The notes under the pieces were generated by a model. That model saw nothing but the letters and a program-made list of their open reading frames with translations, made no database searches and was not told where the DNA came from. From NCBI GenBank assembly GCA_037138335.1, contig JBAXIO010000001.1, forward strand, positions 186,001 through 250,000: a stretch of DNA of 64,000 nucleotides, in the 5' to 3' direction. The translations under genes were made by a program, and so were the position numbers. How positions within the stretch are numbered: the first letter of the stretch is position 1; every line of letters begins with the position of its first letter. This DNA comes from CAIRDP01 sp037138335 (GTDB taxonomy: Bacteria > Bacteroidota > Bacteroidia > Bacteroidales > FEN-979). Positions 27,021 to 36,339 of the stretch are shown here, piece by piece.

Positions 27021-29330
27021 TTATTCGAGTGTGAAGCTGAATGTTGTTCCCTTGCCGGGTTCGCTTTGAGCGGTTATTTTGCCACCATGTCTCATGATGA
27101 TACGTTTAACCGTTGCCAGCCCTATCCCTGTTCCATTGAAATGCTCGTCGCTGTGAAAGTGCTGGAACGGGGTGAATAATTTCACCGCATAAACCATGTC
27201 AAAGCCAAGCCCGTTGTCACGGACCAAAATGAGTTTTTTATTATCCGAAACCTTACTGCTTACCGATATTTCCGGGTTGACGCTATCCCTGGTGTATTTC
27301 CAGGCATTATCAAGTATGTTCTGCAGAGCGATCTGCAGCAACTGGAAATCGGCATCCACCATAATATTCTCTTCGATATTGCAGGTAACGCTATGCCCGG
27401 GATATGCCTGCTTTAAACCTTCGCATATCTTTTGGGACATTTTGCTAAGGTTGCATTTGATCCTGGAAACCGGCTGGTGGGTGATTTTTGATAATTTCAG
27501 CAGTTCTTCAATAAGCTGAAGGCTGAGTACCGACGATTCAGTGATCCTGGTCAGCAAATCTTTGCCTTCTTTGTCCAGCAGGCTGTCATAATCCTCCTTT
27601 AATAACCTGCTTAATGATTCGATTCGTCTCACCGGGGAACGCAGGTCATGTGAAACCGACCAGGTAAAGGCTTCCAGTTCCTGGTTTGCAGAGTCCCTGT
27701 CCATATTGGTGCTTTCCAGTTCACCCAGTACCCTGCTTATTTCCTCCTTTTGCTGGTTGACTGTCAAATAGGCTTTGTTAAGCCTCCTCCGGCTGTTAAT
27801 AATAAAAATCACGACAACAATGAGAAGGATGGTGCCGGCAATGAATACGATCAGCAGTATCATTTGCTGACGGTTACGGAATTGCAGCAGGTTGAGCTGC
27901 TCCTCCTTCAGCTGCTTTTCCTTCTTCATCAGGTCCATCCCGGCCGACTGTGCTTTCACTTTCAGTTGCTGGTGCTCCAGGTCCTGGGTGGTCCTGGCCA
28001 ACTGTAATTGCTGTAACTCTTTTGATTTGTTTAAAAAAAGTATCTCGTTCTGGTTCTTTTCAAGCTGGAGTTGGGATGCAAGCAGGGATGCCTCCTGCCT
28101 CTCCACCTGCAGTGATTTGATGCTGTTTTCCTTGCCAAGAAGTTCAATTTCCCTGTCTTTCTTTTCAGTTTCAAACCTGATCTTCATCTGGGCCACCTGC
28201 TTGCTGCCTTCTTCATTGAGCAGGCTGTCCTTATAAAGAGAGAACAGTTTATAATAGGTCAATGCCTGTGCGTAATTACCCTGGGCACTATCTATTTCTG
28301 ACAAACAGGCATAGCAGTTCTTCAGTCCATCCTTATCGCCGATTTCTGTAGCAATTACAAGGCTCTTGCCGAGATACTGCCTGGCTTCGGAAAATTTCAA
28401 ACCGGCGTTTTCATGATCAGCTTTTAGCCCCTGTTTTGAACAGACCTTTCCGAGATCGATGCAAACATTGGCAATACCCCTTTTATCACCGATCTCTTCA
28501 TAGATGTTGAAGGATGTAATATAATTCTTCACGGCCTCCTGGTAATTGCCTTCATGGAAATAGACTATGCCGATATTATTATACGAGTAAGCAATACCCT
28601 TTTTATCACCCAGCTCTTTTTTGATTTCAAGGGAGGCAAGATGGTTCTTTATTGCTTCGGGATAATTCCTCTGATTGTCATAAATGCTCCCAATGTTATT
28701 GTAGGATACGGCTATGCCTTTCTTGTCTCCTATCTCCTTCCTGATTTTCAGGGAGAGCAGATATTTTTCAAGGGCCTCAGGAAAATTACCCTGTTCAAAG
28801 TAAATATTTGCGATATTGTTGTAGGCGCTGGCAATGCCTTTTTTGTCGCCGAGCTGTTCCTTGATCTCGAGGGAAGCAAAATATCCTTTAAGTGCTTCTG
28901 CAAAATTGCCCTGGTAATAATAAATGCTCCCGATGTTTGAGTAGGCATAGGCAATGCCTTTTTTATCACCGATATCCCTGCTTATCTTCAGCGCTGAATT
29001 CAGGGCAGCCAGGGCATCGGAATAATTACCCTGGCCTATTTGTGCATTACCGATGTTTTTATAAGCGGCAGCAGCCCCTCCTTTGAAATTTAGGGACAGG
29101 GCCAGCTGAAGTGCTTCGTTTGCCGATTTAATGGCTGATTTGCCGTCACCTGAACCTGCATATTTCATGCTCAGGTCATTGAGCGCATTGACCTTAACCG
29201 TATCGTTGACGTTACTGTTAACAATATGGTTAAGTGAATCAATCAACGAAAGTTTTTGCGCAAAGATCCCGGTAATATTAAAAACGAAAGAAAGAATCAA
29301 AAAGATCCGGAAACTCCTGATCATTTGCAT
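27021..29330 (-). CDS. TPR-containing sensor histidine kinase
   Basis: 769 aa. Signal peptide or signal anchor (1-24), about eight TPRs at about 45-370 with a recurrent GDKKGIAYSYNNIG-type unit, a coiled coil at about 380-485, one transmembrane helix at about 490-512, then HisKA with phospho-acceptor H561 (WSVSHDLRSP) and HATPase_c with N-box NILDNAWKYT, DNGLGFD and GTGIGLATVKR. The TPR region is predicted periplasmic and probably senses a protein or envelope signal. No response regulator is adjacent. It is 28 nt downstream of a 36-aa gene and probably shares its promoter. Confidence 0.92.
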   Translation of the reverse strand: MQMIRSFRIFLILSFVFNITGIFAQKLSLIDSLNHIVNSNVNDTVKVNALNDLSMKYAGSGDGKSAIKSANEALQLALSLNFKGGAAAAYKNIGNAQIGQGNYSDALAALNSALKISRDIGDKKGIAYAYSNIGSIYYYQGNFAEALKGYFASLEIKEQLGDKKGIASAYNNIANIYFEQGNFPEALEKYLLSLKIRKEIGDKKGIAVSYNNIGSIYDNQRNYPEAIKNHLASLEIKKELGDKKGIAYSYNNIGIVYFHEGNYQEAVKNYITSFNIYEEIGDKRGIANVCIDLGKVCSKQGLKADHENAGLKFSEARQYLGKSLVIATEIGDKDGLKNCYACLSEIDSAQGNYAQALTYYKLFSLYKDSLLNEEGSKQVAQMKIRFETEKKDREIELLGKENSIKSLQVERQEASLLASQLQLEKNQNEILFLNKSKELQQLQLARTTQDLEHQQLKVKAQSAGMDLMKKEKQLKEEQLNLLQFRNRQQMILLIVFIAGTILLIVVVIFIINSRRRLNKAYLTVNQQKEEISRVLGELESTNMDRDSANQELEAFTWSVSHDLRSPVRRIESLSRLLKEDYDSLLDKEGKDLLTRITESSVLSLQLIEELLKLSKITHQPVSRIKCNLSKMSQKICEGLKQAYPGHSVTCNIEENIMVDADFQLLQIALQNILDNAWKYTRDSVNPEISVSSKVSDNKKLILVRDNGLGFDMVYAVKLFTPFQHFHSDEHFNGTGIGLATVKRIIMRHGGKITAQSEPGKGTTFSFTLE

Positions 29331-29358
29331 AACACCAATTCCTGAAGTAATTTATTTC

Positions 29359-29469
29359 TCAGAATTTCCCTTTCTTTTCTTTTTTCGCTTTTTTCTCGAG
29401 TCTTTTTTCTTTCAGCGTTTTGGTTGGCTCTTTCTTAACGCTCTTTTTAACATCCTGTCCTTTTGACAT
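29359..29469 (-). CDS. Small very basic protein (36 aa)
   Basis: ATG at 29469 to TGA at 29359-29361. The protein begins MSKGQDVKKSVKKEPTKTLK, and almost half of its 36 residues are Lys or Arg; there is no membrane segment. Small Lys-rich proteins with a KGQDVKK start occur in other Bacteroidota (recalled, not checked); function unknown, nucleic-acid binding is possible. A full promoter lies 56 nt upstream, which supports it being a real gene. Confidence 0.65.
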   Translation of the reverse strand: MSKGQDVKKSVKKEPTKTLKEKRLEKKAKKEKKGKF

Positions 29470-29524
29470 ACGAAGAGGTTTTAATGGTTAATATATATTG
29501 AAATTATTTTCCCTTTTGGTAATA

Positions 29525-29555
29525 CAAAAATACAGATAATGAGTCGAAAATCCAA
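29525..29555 (-). promoter_or_regulatory. Promoter of the small basic gene and TPR kinase
   Basis: On the minus strand: TTG (29555-29553), 20-nt spacer, TATTTTTG (29532-29525). Confidence 0.7.
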
Positions 29556-29581
29556 CAGAAGTATTTACCCGGAACCTGTTA

Positions 29582-32500
29582 TTAAGGCTCCTTGTCAAAA
29601 TCCTCCCGGGAGATAATTTTTATTTCAGCCTTTTTATCCTTGGTAAGTTCAGCGTTAAGCTGAGGGAGGTCCCTGGTAATAAAACCGTTCGTTTCGTTTA
29701 TGATCTTATCTGATTCTGCGGCTAAAAGATCAAGCCCCTGGATTTGCGCGTCGGTTGGCCGGCCCGGGTATTGCATAATGGAGCCATAGATAAATGCAAT
29801 TTTTTCCCTCAGCCTTTCTTCGCCGGTTATTTTACCTTCTTTGGTAGAAACAATCCTGCAGTGGAGGGTGTCCATCTTAACCGATACGGTGAGGAGTTTC
29901 TTTGAAAGGGATTTGGAAACCGAACCTGACAGTTTCTTCGACTGGTCGCGTACCTCCCTCAGCTGCCTGTCGGTGTATGCGAGGGTCTGAAGCAGGTCAT
30001 AGGCTTTCATCAAGGCTTTCTGCCTTGTATCGCGGTCCTGCAGCGAATACATAGATTTCGGATCGGGTAAAAGCCTGATTTTGGTCTCGTAAACATCATT
30101 ATTGCGGAATAGTTTCACAGTGTATTCACCGGGGGAATATTGAGGGCCGGCAAAAGCCGAACCTTCCATCTGGGGTGACACGGGCACTTTAGGCGGTTTC
30201 ATCTGTATAGTCCACTGGACCACGTTGATCCCTTTGCGCATGCCTGCAGGGAGACGTTTGATCATTTTCCCGCCGGCATCATAGATCTCCATATGGATAT
30301 CGCCGAAAATATGCCGTTTCTTCATGTAATAAACAATGGGAGCGGCATCCTGGGGAACCTGCCCTATAAATTCATCGTCCCCGTTCCATTCCTGGGTAAA
30401 TGAGCCTTCCCTGATAATAAAATCTTTGGGCTGCAGCCATTTTACATCGGCCTCGAGCACGTCCTTCGAAATCTGCCTGAAAGGGGAGAGGTCGTCGATG
30501 ATCATGATACCTCTTCCGTGGGTTGCGAGGACCAAAGACTTTTCACGCTGATGGATGGCCAGGTCCATGACCGGGACCCTGGGAACATTCCCTTTGAAGA
30601 AACACCAGGTTTGTCCGCCGTCTATGGAAAGGTAAAGCCCTCCTTCGGTCCCCAGGAAAAGCAAATCGGGCTTGACAATATCCTCTTTGATTACATGGCA
30701 GTAGGCCTTAATGGTCGTATCGGCCAGCGCTTTCCAGGTTTTTCCAAGATCTGAAGATTTGAATACATAGGGGGTTTTATCACCCATCCTGTGGCCGTCG
30801 AATGTCGCATATACCGTGTTCTTATCATAATGCCCGGGTTCAACATAGGAACACCAGGTATTGGCAGGAAGGCCGGGGATATTTCCAACTACATTGGTCC
30901 ATGATTTACCCCCGTCGGCGGTGACCTGCAGGTAGCCGTCATCGGTTCCCGCCCATATGATCAGGCTGTCGAGAGGTGATTCGTTGATGGTATAAATAGT
31001 ACAATGGTTTTCGGCGGATGAGTTATCGACGGTAAGCCCGCCCGATTTTTCCTGTTTCTGCTTCTTCGGGTCGTCGGTTGTGAGGTCGGGTGAGATGCGT
31101 GACCAGGAGTCGCCCCGGTTGTTTGTTTTATAAAGATACTGGGCCCCGGCATAGAACCTGTTGCTGGTAGGACTGAACACCATCGGTGCATTCCAGTTGA
31201 AACGCAGTTCCTTGGTGTCCTTGTCTTTAAACGGGATCAGCGATTTATACTGCCCCGATTTTTTGTAATACCTTGCGATCTTACCGCCCTGGAACTGCCA
31301 GTACAGAATGTTTGAATCAAGTTTGTCGCAGTAAACGTAAAAGCCGTCGCCAAACCCAACGTTTTTCCAGCTGGTGTTTGTAATGCCGTTTGAGGAGCTT
31401 GATGGGCCGTACCATGATCCGTTATCCTGCAATCCCCCGTAAACATTGAAAGGGTCTGCATTGTCGCAGCTCACATGATAAAACTGGGAAACCGGCAGGT
31501 TGCGCATCAGCCGCCACGTATTTCCCTTATCCATGGAGTAATACACCCCGCCATCCGTACCCATATAAATAAGGCTGTTATCCTTTCTGCTTATGTATAC
31601 CGGGTGACAGTCACTATGGTAGTTTCCCCCTTCAACAGCAGCCGAACTGAAAGTCCTGCCGCCATCGACGCTTTTACTCAGGTTAAATCCCGGTTTGTAA
31701 ATGATATTGGTATCGACGGGGTCGAGCGCAAGAAAAGAAAAATAGAAAGGACGGTCGTTGACCGCTTCCGACTGGGTGACCATTTTCCATGAGATCCCTT
31801 TGTCGGAAGAACGGTACAAGCCTGTTTTCTCGGCTTCGATAAGGGCGAACACAATCTCCGGTTTTACGGGGCTTACCGACACAGCAATCCTTCCAAGGAT
31901 GCCTGCCGGCATGCCATCAGTGATCTTTGACCAGGTTTTTCCGCCGTCGGCAGAGCGGTAGAGCCCGCTGCCTTTGCCTCCCGAGCTGAACGACCATGGC
32001 GTCCGGCGGAATTCCCACATGCCTGCATACATGATGTCGGGGTTGTTCCGGTCAATTGCAACATCGCTGCAACCGGTGTTTTCATCAACATAAAGGACTT
32101 TCTCCCAGGTCTTCCCCCCGTCGGTTGTCCTGTATAAACCCCTGTCGGTACCAGGGCTCCAAAGGTTCCCGAGCGCCGCCGCAAAAACAACGTCCGGGTT
32201 TTTAGGATGGACCACGATCTTTGCTATCCTTTCGGTCTTCTCGAGGCCCATTCGTTTCCATGTTTCCCCCGCATTATTTGTACGGTAAATCCCGTCACCA
32301 ACCGAAACCGAGTTCCTGACCCAGACTTCGCCTGTACCTACCCATACCGTATCAGGATGATTCTGGTCGATGGCAATGGCGCCTATCGACTGGATGTACT
32401 TATCGAAAACAGGCTTGAAGGTGGTACCGTAATTTTTCGATTTCCACAGTCCGCCTGTGGCAGCTCCAACATACACCAGAGCCGGGTTACGGTCCACGGC

Positions 32501-32662
32501 GTCAATCGCAGTAATACGCCCGCTCATGATTGCCGGGCCTATCTGCCGGGCCTGGATATCGCCAAAAGTATTCTCATCCACCTTAATACGGTCCTGGGCC
32601 TGAACCTTAACTGCAGCAATGCAGAAAAGAGAGGCGACAATAACTTTGATCACCAATTTCAT
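29582..32662 (-). CDS. Secreted VPS10/BNR-repeat (beta-propeller) protein
   Basis: 1026 aa. Signal peptide 1-22 (ending VKVQAQ). Residues about 30-740 hold many Asp-box/BNR motifs (TTDGGKTW, SADGGKTW, SSDKGISW, SVDGGRTF, SMDKGNTW, TADGGKSW, SIDGGQTW), as in sortilin/VPS10-type ten-bladed propellers and BNR sialidase-like proteins. After the propeller comes a beta-rich segment (about 770-870) with FRNNDVYETKIRL, then a helical tail (about 890-1026). The Arg triad of sialidases cannot be identified, so no hydrolase activity is claimed. It is 18 nt downstream of the LolA-like gene and probably co-expressed. Confidence 0.85.
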   Translation of the reverse strand: MKLVIKVIVASLFCIAAVKVQAQDRIKVDENTFGDIQARQIGPAIMSGRITAIDAVDRNPALVYVGAATGGLWKSKNYGTTFKPVFDKYIQSIGAIAIDQNHPDTVWVGTGEVWVRNSVSVGDGIYRTNNAGETWKRMGLEKTERIAKIVVHPKNPDVVFAAALGNLWSPGTDRGLYRTTDGGKTWEKVLYVDENTGCSDVAIDRNNPDIMYAGMWEFRRTPWSFSSGGKGSGLYRSADGGKTWSKITDGMPAGILGRIAVSVSPVKPEIVFALIEAEKTGLYRSSDKGISWKMVTQSEAVNDRPFYFSFLALDPVDTNIIYKPGFNLSKSVDGGRTFSSAAVEGGNYHSDCHPVYISRKDNSLIYMGTDGGVYYSMDKGNTWRLMRNLPVSQFYHVSCDNADPFNVYGGLQDNGSWYGPSSSSNGITNTSWKNVGFGDGFYVYCDKLDSNILYWQFQGGKIARYYKKSGQYKSLIPFKDKDTKELRFNWNAPMVFSPTSNRFYAGAQYLYKTNNRGDSWSRISPDLTTDDPKKQKQEKSGGLTVDNSSAENHCTIYTINESPLDSLIIWAGTDDGYLQVTADGGKSWTNVVGNIPGLPANTWCSYVEPGHYDKNTVYATFDGHRMGDKTPYVFKSSDLGKTWKALADTTIKAYCHVIKEDIVKPDLLFLGTEGGLYLSIDGGQTWCFFKGNVPRVPVMDLAIHQREKSLVLATHGRGIMIIDDLSPFRQISKDVLEADVKWLQPKDFIIREGSFTQEWNGDDEFIGQVPQDAAPIVYYMKKRHIFGDIHMEIYDAGGKMIKRLPAGMRKGINVVQWTIQMKPPKVPVSPQMEGSAFAGPQYSPGEYTVKLFRNNDVYETKIRLLPDPKSMYSLQDRDTRQKALMKAYDLLQTLAYTDRQLREVRDQSKKLSGSVSKSLSKKLLTVSVKMDTLHCRIVSTKEGKITGEERLREKIAFIYGSIMQYPGRPTDAQIQGLDLLAAESDKIINETNGFITRDLPQLNAELTKDKKAEIKIISREDFDKEP

Positions 32663-32680
32663 AATGGGAGGTTTTAGGTC

Positions 32681-33412
32681 TTATTTTTTTATTGCAGGCT
32701 TTACAAAAAGGCTGTCGTTTACCGGGATGTTAAACTCGGTTTTCTCTATTACGACCTGTGATACGGTTTGTTCCTTTACCTTGCTGGTAATGGTTCCTGC
32801 GATCAGCACCCCGCTGACATCCTTGTAATTGGTGTAAAGACTTTCACTTTCCACCTCGTTGCCCTGGATCTTGACTTTGGAAGCTGTTTTCAGCAGCATA
32901 AAATTTTCCGCATCGATAAAGTATGTGTCAATGTTTCCATTGGCTTTGGTGAGTTTCACTTTATAAGCTGAAGAGCCTTCCATATCTTCCTTGCCGAGCA
33001 GTTCGGCATGGTGCCCTTTTTCTTTCCAGTTAAATAACGGGCCTTCGATATCGGCCTGTTCTTTCACGTTTTTGACTTCATCGGCCGTCATGTCCTGTGG
33101 GGCTGACGAACCCGACCACGGGATCACGCTCCAACCTGCATTTCCATCGAAGGCCTGGATCATTTTATTACCCTGTACTTCGGCTTCAACCCTTAGTTTC
33201 GAAGGACGTTTAACAGTCATGGTAAAAGGAAATTCCATGCCCTGAGCGATGGTTTTTCCGCTTTCCTTCATAGTGGTCCAATCCTTCATCTTTTCAATGC
33301 CGGTGGCTTTGTAATAAGCGCTGAGAACCTCGTCAAGTTTCATTTCCTGGGCATGCCCGGCAACTGAGGCCATAAGGAATGCGATCATTAAGAATCCGAG
33401 TGATTTTTTCAT
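32681..33412 (-). CDS. LolA-like outer-membrane lipoprotein-sorting family protein
   Basis: 243 aa from the ATG at 33412. The longer frame from 33487 would put 25 residues ahead of a clear signal peptide (MKKSLGFLMIAFLMASVAGHAQ). The mature part is an extended antiparallel beta-sheet protein with FTMTVKRPSKLRVEAEVQGN, MIQAFDGNAGWSVIPW and YFIDAENFMLLKTASKV, resembling the LolA/LolB fold (DUF4292/MlaA-neighbour type families). It may bind lipids in the periplasm; the ligand is unknown. Confidence 0.7.
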   Translation of the reverse strand: MKKSLGFLMIAFLMASVAGHAQEMKLDEVLSAYYKATGIEKMKDWTTMKESGKTIAQGMEFPFTMTVKRPSKLRVEAEVQGNKMIQAFDGNAGWSVIPWSGSSAPQDMTADEVKNVKEQADIEGPLFNWKEKGHHAELLGKEDMEGSSAYKVKLTKANGNIDTYFIDAENFMLLKTASKVKIQGNEVESESLYTNYKDVSGVLIAGTITSKVKEQTVSQVVIEKTEFNIPVNDSLFVKPAIKK

Positions 33413-33484
33413 GGTATACGGTTTAATTTTTATCAATGTGATTTGAATTAGAAGAGTGAAAGTGAAAATTGTTACAGCAATATG

Positions 33485-33492
33485 CAAATTTA
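33485..33492 (-). promoter_or_regulatory. Possible -7 element for the LolA-like gene
   Basis: CAAATTTA on the plus strand reads TAAATTTG on the minus strand (TAnnTTTG), 73 nt upstream of the start. No TTG is seen at -33. Confidence 0.4.
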
Positions 33493-33566
33493 TAATTATT
33501 GTGATAAAGGTGATGTTGTAAAATATTCCTGATATTTACCTGCAGAAACAAAACAGTATCTTCATT

Positions 33567-34088
33567 ATGAACATTTTCGGCAACCATTATCTCCAGATCC
33601 TACTCAGTGCCATTGCGGTTTATATTTTCCTGATCTTAGCCATCCGCCTTTTCGGGAAGAAGGAGCTCTCCCAGTTATCGGTATTCGACCTGGTATTTAT
33701 CCTGCTTATCAGCAATGCGGTTCAGAACGCGATGGTTCTTGGCGACAACAGCCTGGCGGGCGGGCTTCTTGCAGCTCTTGCATTGTTTGCAGTGAATTAC
33801 GGGATGAAATACCTTCAATTCAGGTTCCCCGGGTTCGGAAGGGCCTTGCAGGGGGATCCTGTCATGCTGGTATACCACGGCAAGATCCTTGAATCACACC
33901 TGAAGGTTGCCAAGATCACCAAAGAGGAAGTGCTTGAAGCGATCCGCGAGCATGGGGTCCCTTCAGAGAAAGATGTTGACCTTGCCATCCTTGAAGTTGA
34001 CGGGAATATCAGTGTATTATCCAAAGAATTTGCAAAAAGGAGCAGCCACAGGCATAAGGCTCATAAGGTTATAAGAAAGGAGAATTGA
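33567..34088 (+). CDS. DUF421 (YetF-type) membrane protein
   Basis: 173 aa. Three transmembrane helices at about 8-28, 38-56 and 62-80, with the family motif RLFGKKELSQLSVFDLVFILLI. A cytoplasmic DUF421 domain follows (GDPVMLVYHGKILESHL, AIREHGVPSEKDVDLAILEVDGNISVL). Family members are inner-membrane proteins of unknown function, linked to spore or envelope stress in Bacillus. The gene is monocistronic and convergent with rny. Confidence 0.85.
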   Translation: MNIFGNHYLQILLSAIAVYIFLILAIRLFGKKELSQLSVFDLVFILLISNAVQNAMVLGDNSLAGGLLAALALFAVNYGMKYLQFRFPGFGRALQGDPVMLVYHGKILESHLKVAKITKEEVLEAIREHGVPSEKDVDLAILEVDGNISVLSKEFAKRSSHRHKAHKVIRKEN

Positions 34089-34235
34089 CCCGGGGAGCGA
34101 AATAATTGTAAGCGATGCAATTCACCCAAGCCGCCTTGGGCGCAAGGAGCGAAATTAAGCCGGGGAGGCCTAAGGTTAGTGCATGATTGAGCGACGCAGC
34201 GGACGCAGCGGCGGGGTGAAGTTGCGAGCGAATGA
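34089..34235. other. Intergenic G-rich repeat-like spacer
   Basis: Between the DUF421 gene and rny. GGAGCGAAAT occurs twice (34095-34104 and 34147-34156); a GAGCGACGCAGCGGACGCAG stretch follows near 34190; and a small hairpin CCCAAG/CTTGGG lies at 34126-34141. No T-tract or ORF is evident. Probably a short dispersed repeat; function unknown. Confidence 0.4.
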
Positions 34236-35780
34236 TTATTTCGCGTACTGCACCGCCCTTGTTTCCCTGATCACCGTGATCTTGATCTGCCCGGGATACG
34301 TCATCTCGCTCTGTATCTTCTTCGAAAGGTCAAAAGCCAGCTGGTTCGATTCCAGGTCGCTTAGCTTATCCGCCCCGACTATAACGCGTAATTCACGCCC
34401 TGCCTGGATGGCAAAGGTTTTTACAACACCCGGGTAGCTGAGCGCCAGTTCTTCAAGATGCTTGAGCCTTTCAATATAGGCTTCCACTACCTCGCGGCGT
34501 GCCCCCGGCCTTGCCCCTGAAATGGCATCGCAAACCTGGATGATGGGGGAGATGAGGTTGTCCATCTCGATTTCATCATGGTGGGCTCCGATGGCATTGA
34601 TGATCTCTGGCTTTTCCTTGAACTTTTCAGCAGTCTTCATACCGAGTATGGCATGCGGCAGATCAGGTTCGTTGTCGGGAACTTTGCCAATATCATGCAA
34701 AAGCCCCGCCCTCTTGGCTTTCTTGGGATTGATGCCCAATTCGGCAGCCATGGTTGCGCTGAGCTTCGCGACTTCAATGGAATGCTGAAGCAGGTTCTGC
34801 CCGTATGATGAACGGTATTTCATTTTACCAATCATGCGCAGAAGCTCATGATGCAGGTTATGGATCCCCAGGTCAATGCTGACACGCTTGCCTGTTTCGT
34901 TGATCTCCTGCTCGATCTGCTTCTTTGTCTTGGCTACAACTTCCTCGATGCGTGCAGGATGGATACGCCCGTCGGTCACGAGTTTATGCAGGGAAAGCCT
35001 TGCGATTTCACGCCTTACAGGATCGAATCCCGAAAGAAGGATGGCGTCGGGAGAATCGTCGATGATGATCTCAACACCGGTGAGTGATTCAAGGGTGCGG
35101 ATATTGCGTCCTTCACGCCCGATGATCCTTCCTTTGATCTCTTCGCTTTCAATGTTGAACACCGAAACCGTGTTCTCAATGGCATGCTCGGTAGCAGTCC
35201 TTTGGATCGTTTCGATGATGATCTTTTTTGCTTCGGTGTTGGCCGTGATCCTGGCTTCATCAACGATGTCCTTAATGTGGACCAGGGCGTCGGCTTTCGC
35301 TTCTTCCTTGAGGTTCTCGATCAGCTGGGTTTTGGCTTCATGTGCCGAAAGGTTGGAAATACTTTCAAGCTTCTCAATCTGGACTTTCTGTGCTTTGTCA
35401 AGATCGAGCTGCTTTTTACTTACGATATCGACCTGTGTCTGAAGGTTCTGTTTGATAGTGACGATTTCTTTCTGCTTCTTGGCAAGCTCGTCGACTTTCT
35501 GATTTATTGTCCCTTCCTTTTGTTTGAGCCTGTTCTCATTCTTGGCTATCTCTTCGTTCTTCTCATGAACGAATTTTTCATGCTCTGCTTTGAGCTGGAG
35601 GAATTTTTCTTTGGCCTGGAGGATTTTATCTTTTTTGATTACTTCGGCTTTATCCATTGCCTCTTTGAGCAGGGCGTCGCGTTTGCGTTCCAGCGCTTTG
35701 TTTAAGATCGTACCGGTAATAAGCCCCCCGATGATTATTCCGCTTACTCCGATGATCACAAATAATAGGATGTTTGGCAT
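34236..35780 (-). CDS. rny: Ribonuclease Y
   Basis: 514 aa. N-terminal membrane anchor (3-25), a long coiled coil rich in Lys/Glu/Gln (about 30-200), a KH domain (IKGRIIGREGRNIRTLE, about 210-260), and an HD domain with RAGLLHDIGKV, AIGAHHDEIE and ISGARPGARR. RNase Y starts mRNA decay at the membrane in many bacteria. The length is normal. It lies directly downstream of the 6S RNA gene. Confidence 0.96.
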   Translation of the reverse strand: MPNILLFVIIGVSGIIIGGLITGTILNKALERKRDALLKEAMDKAEVIKKDKILQAKEKFLQLKAEHEKFVHEKNEEIAKNENRLKQKEGTINQKVDELAKKQKEIVTIKQNLQTQVDIVSKKQLDLDKAQKVQIEKLESISNLSAHEAKTQLIENLKEEAKADALVHIKDIVDEARITANTEAKKIIIETIQRTATEHAIENTVSVFNIESEEIKGRIIGREGRNIRTLESLTGVEIIIDDSPDAILLSGFDPVRREIARLSLHKLVTDGRIHPARIEEVVAKTKKQIEQEINETGKRVSIDLGIHNLHHELLRMIGKMKYRSSYGQNLLQHSIEVAKLSATMAAELGINPKKAKRAGLLHDIGKVPDNEPDLPHAILGMKTAEKFKEKPEIINAIGAHHDEIEMDNLISPIIQVCDAISGARPGARREVVEAYIERLKHLEELALSYPGVVKTFAIQAGRELRVIVGADKLSDLESNQLAFDLSKKIQSEMTYPGQIKITVIRETRAVQYAK

Positions 35781-35805
35781 CTTCGTAGTGTTTATAGTTA
35801 TAATA

Positions 35806-36000
35806 AAAAAACCCGCACTAAACAGCGAGGTTATGATAAACCTCTATAGGAAACGTATAGGGCTGCCGGGTAATTTGAACGTCCACTGTCCGGCCGTAAC
35901 CGGAATCCTGCAAGCAGGAGCGAGGCCTGTTCTACAAACCCATGAGCTTTGCCCTAATGTTTGTAATGTTAGGTTTACAAACTGTCTGAATTAGTGCGGG
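35806..36000 (-). ncRNA. ssrS: 6S RNA
   Basis: The ends form a perfect closing stem: CCCGCACTAA at the 5' end (minus strand, 36000-35991) pairs with TTAGTGCGGG (35822-35813), and seven Ts (35812-35806) terminate it. The about 195-nt body has the imperfect long-hairpin pattern with a central open region expected for 6S RNA, including GCAAGCAGGA-type hairpin elements. It sits between zapA and rny; zapA is the classical 6S neighbour. 6S RNA mimics an open promoter and binds the housekeeping RNA polymerase holoenzyme. The 5' end may arise by processing. Confidence 0.8.
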
Positions 36001-36017
36001 TAAATCTTTGCTAAATT

Positions 36018-36320
36018 TCAAAGAACATTCTGTTCGGATAGGTATTCTGCCAGGACCTGGTCAACTTCGGTAAGCCTCGTTTTCCATTGTCCTTCCTGCT
36101 GCTTCAGTAATTCTTCGTCCTGAAGAAAACTTGTCGCATATTCAAGAGCGACCATGGCCAGAAGGTCCTGTTTGTCTTTATAGGCATAATTCACTGAATA
36201 ATCCTTTATTCTTTTCTCTATCAACCTTGTCGCTTTACGAAACAATTCTTCGTGATCCTTCTCAACGGCAAGCCTGTAGGGCCTGTCTGCAATATTCAAT
36301 GAAATAGCTAATTCGTTCAT
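36018..36320 (-). CDS. zapA: Cell division protein ZapA
   Basis: 100 aa. N-terminal beta segment LAISLNIADRPYRLAVEKDHEE, then the long helix that forms the ZapA tetramer (FRKATRLIEKRIKDYSVNYA through LLKQQEGQWKTRLTEV). ZapA bundles FtsZ protofilaments. It follows a coiled-coil gene by 19 nt and precedes 6S RNA. Confidence 0.9.
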   Translation of the reverse strand: MNELAISLNIADRPYRLAVEKDHEELFRKATRLIEKRIKDYSVNYAYKDKQDLLAMVALEYATSFLQDEELLKQQEGQWKTRLTEVDQVLAEYLSEQNVL

Positions 36321-36339
36321 AATTCGGCAGGAATCTATC

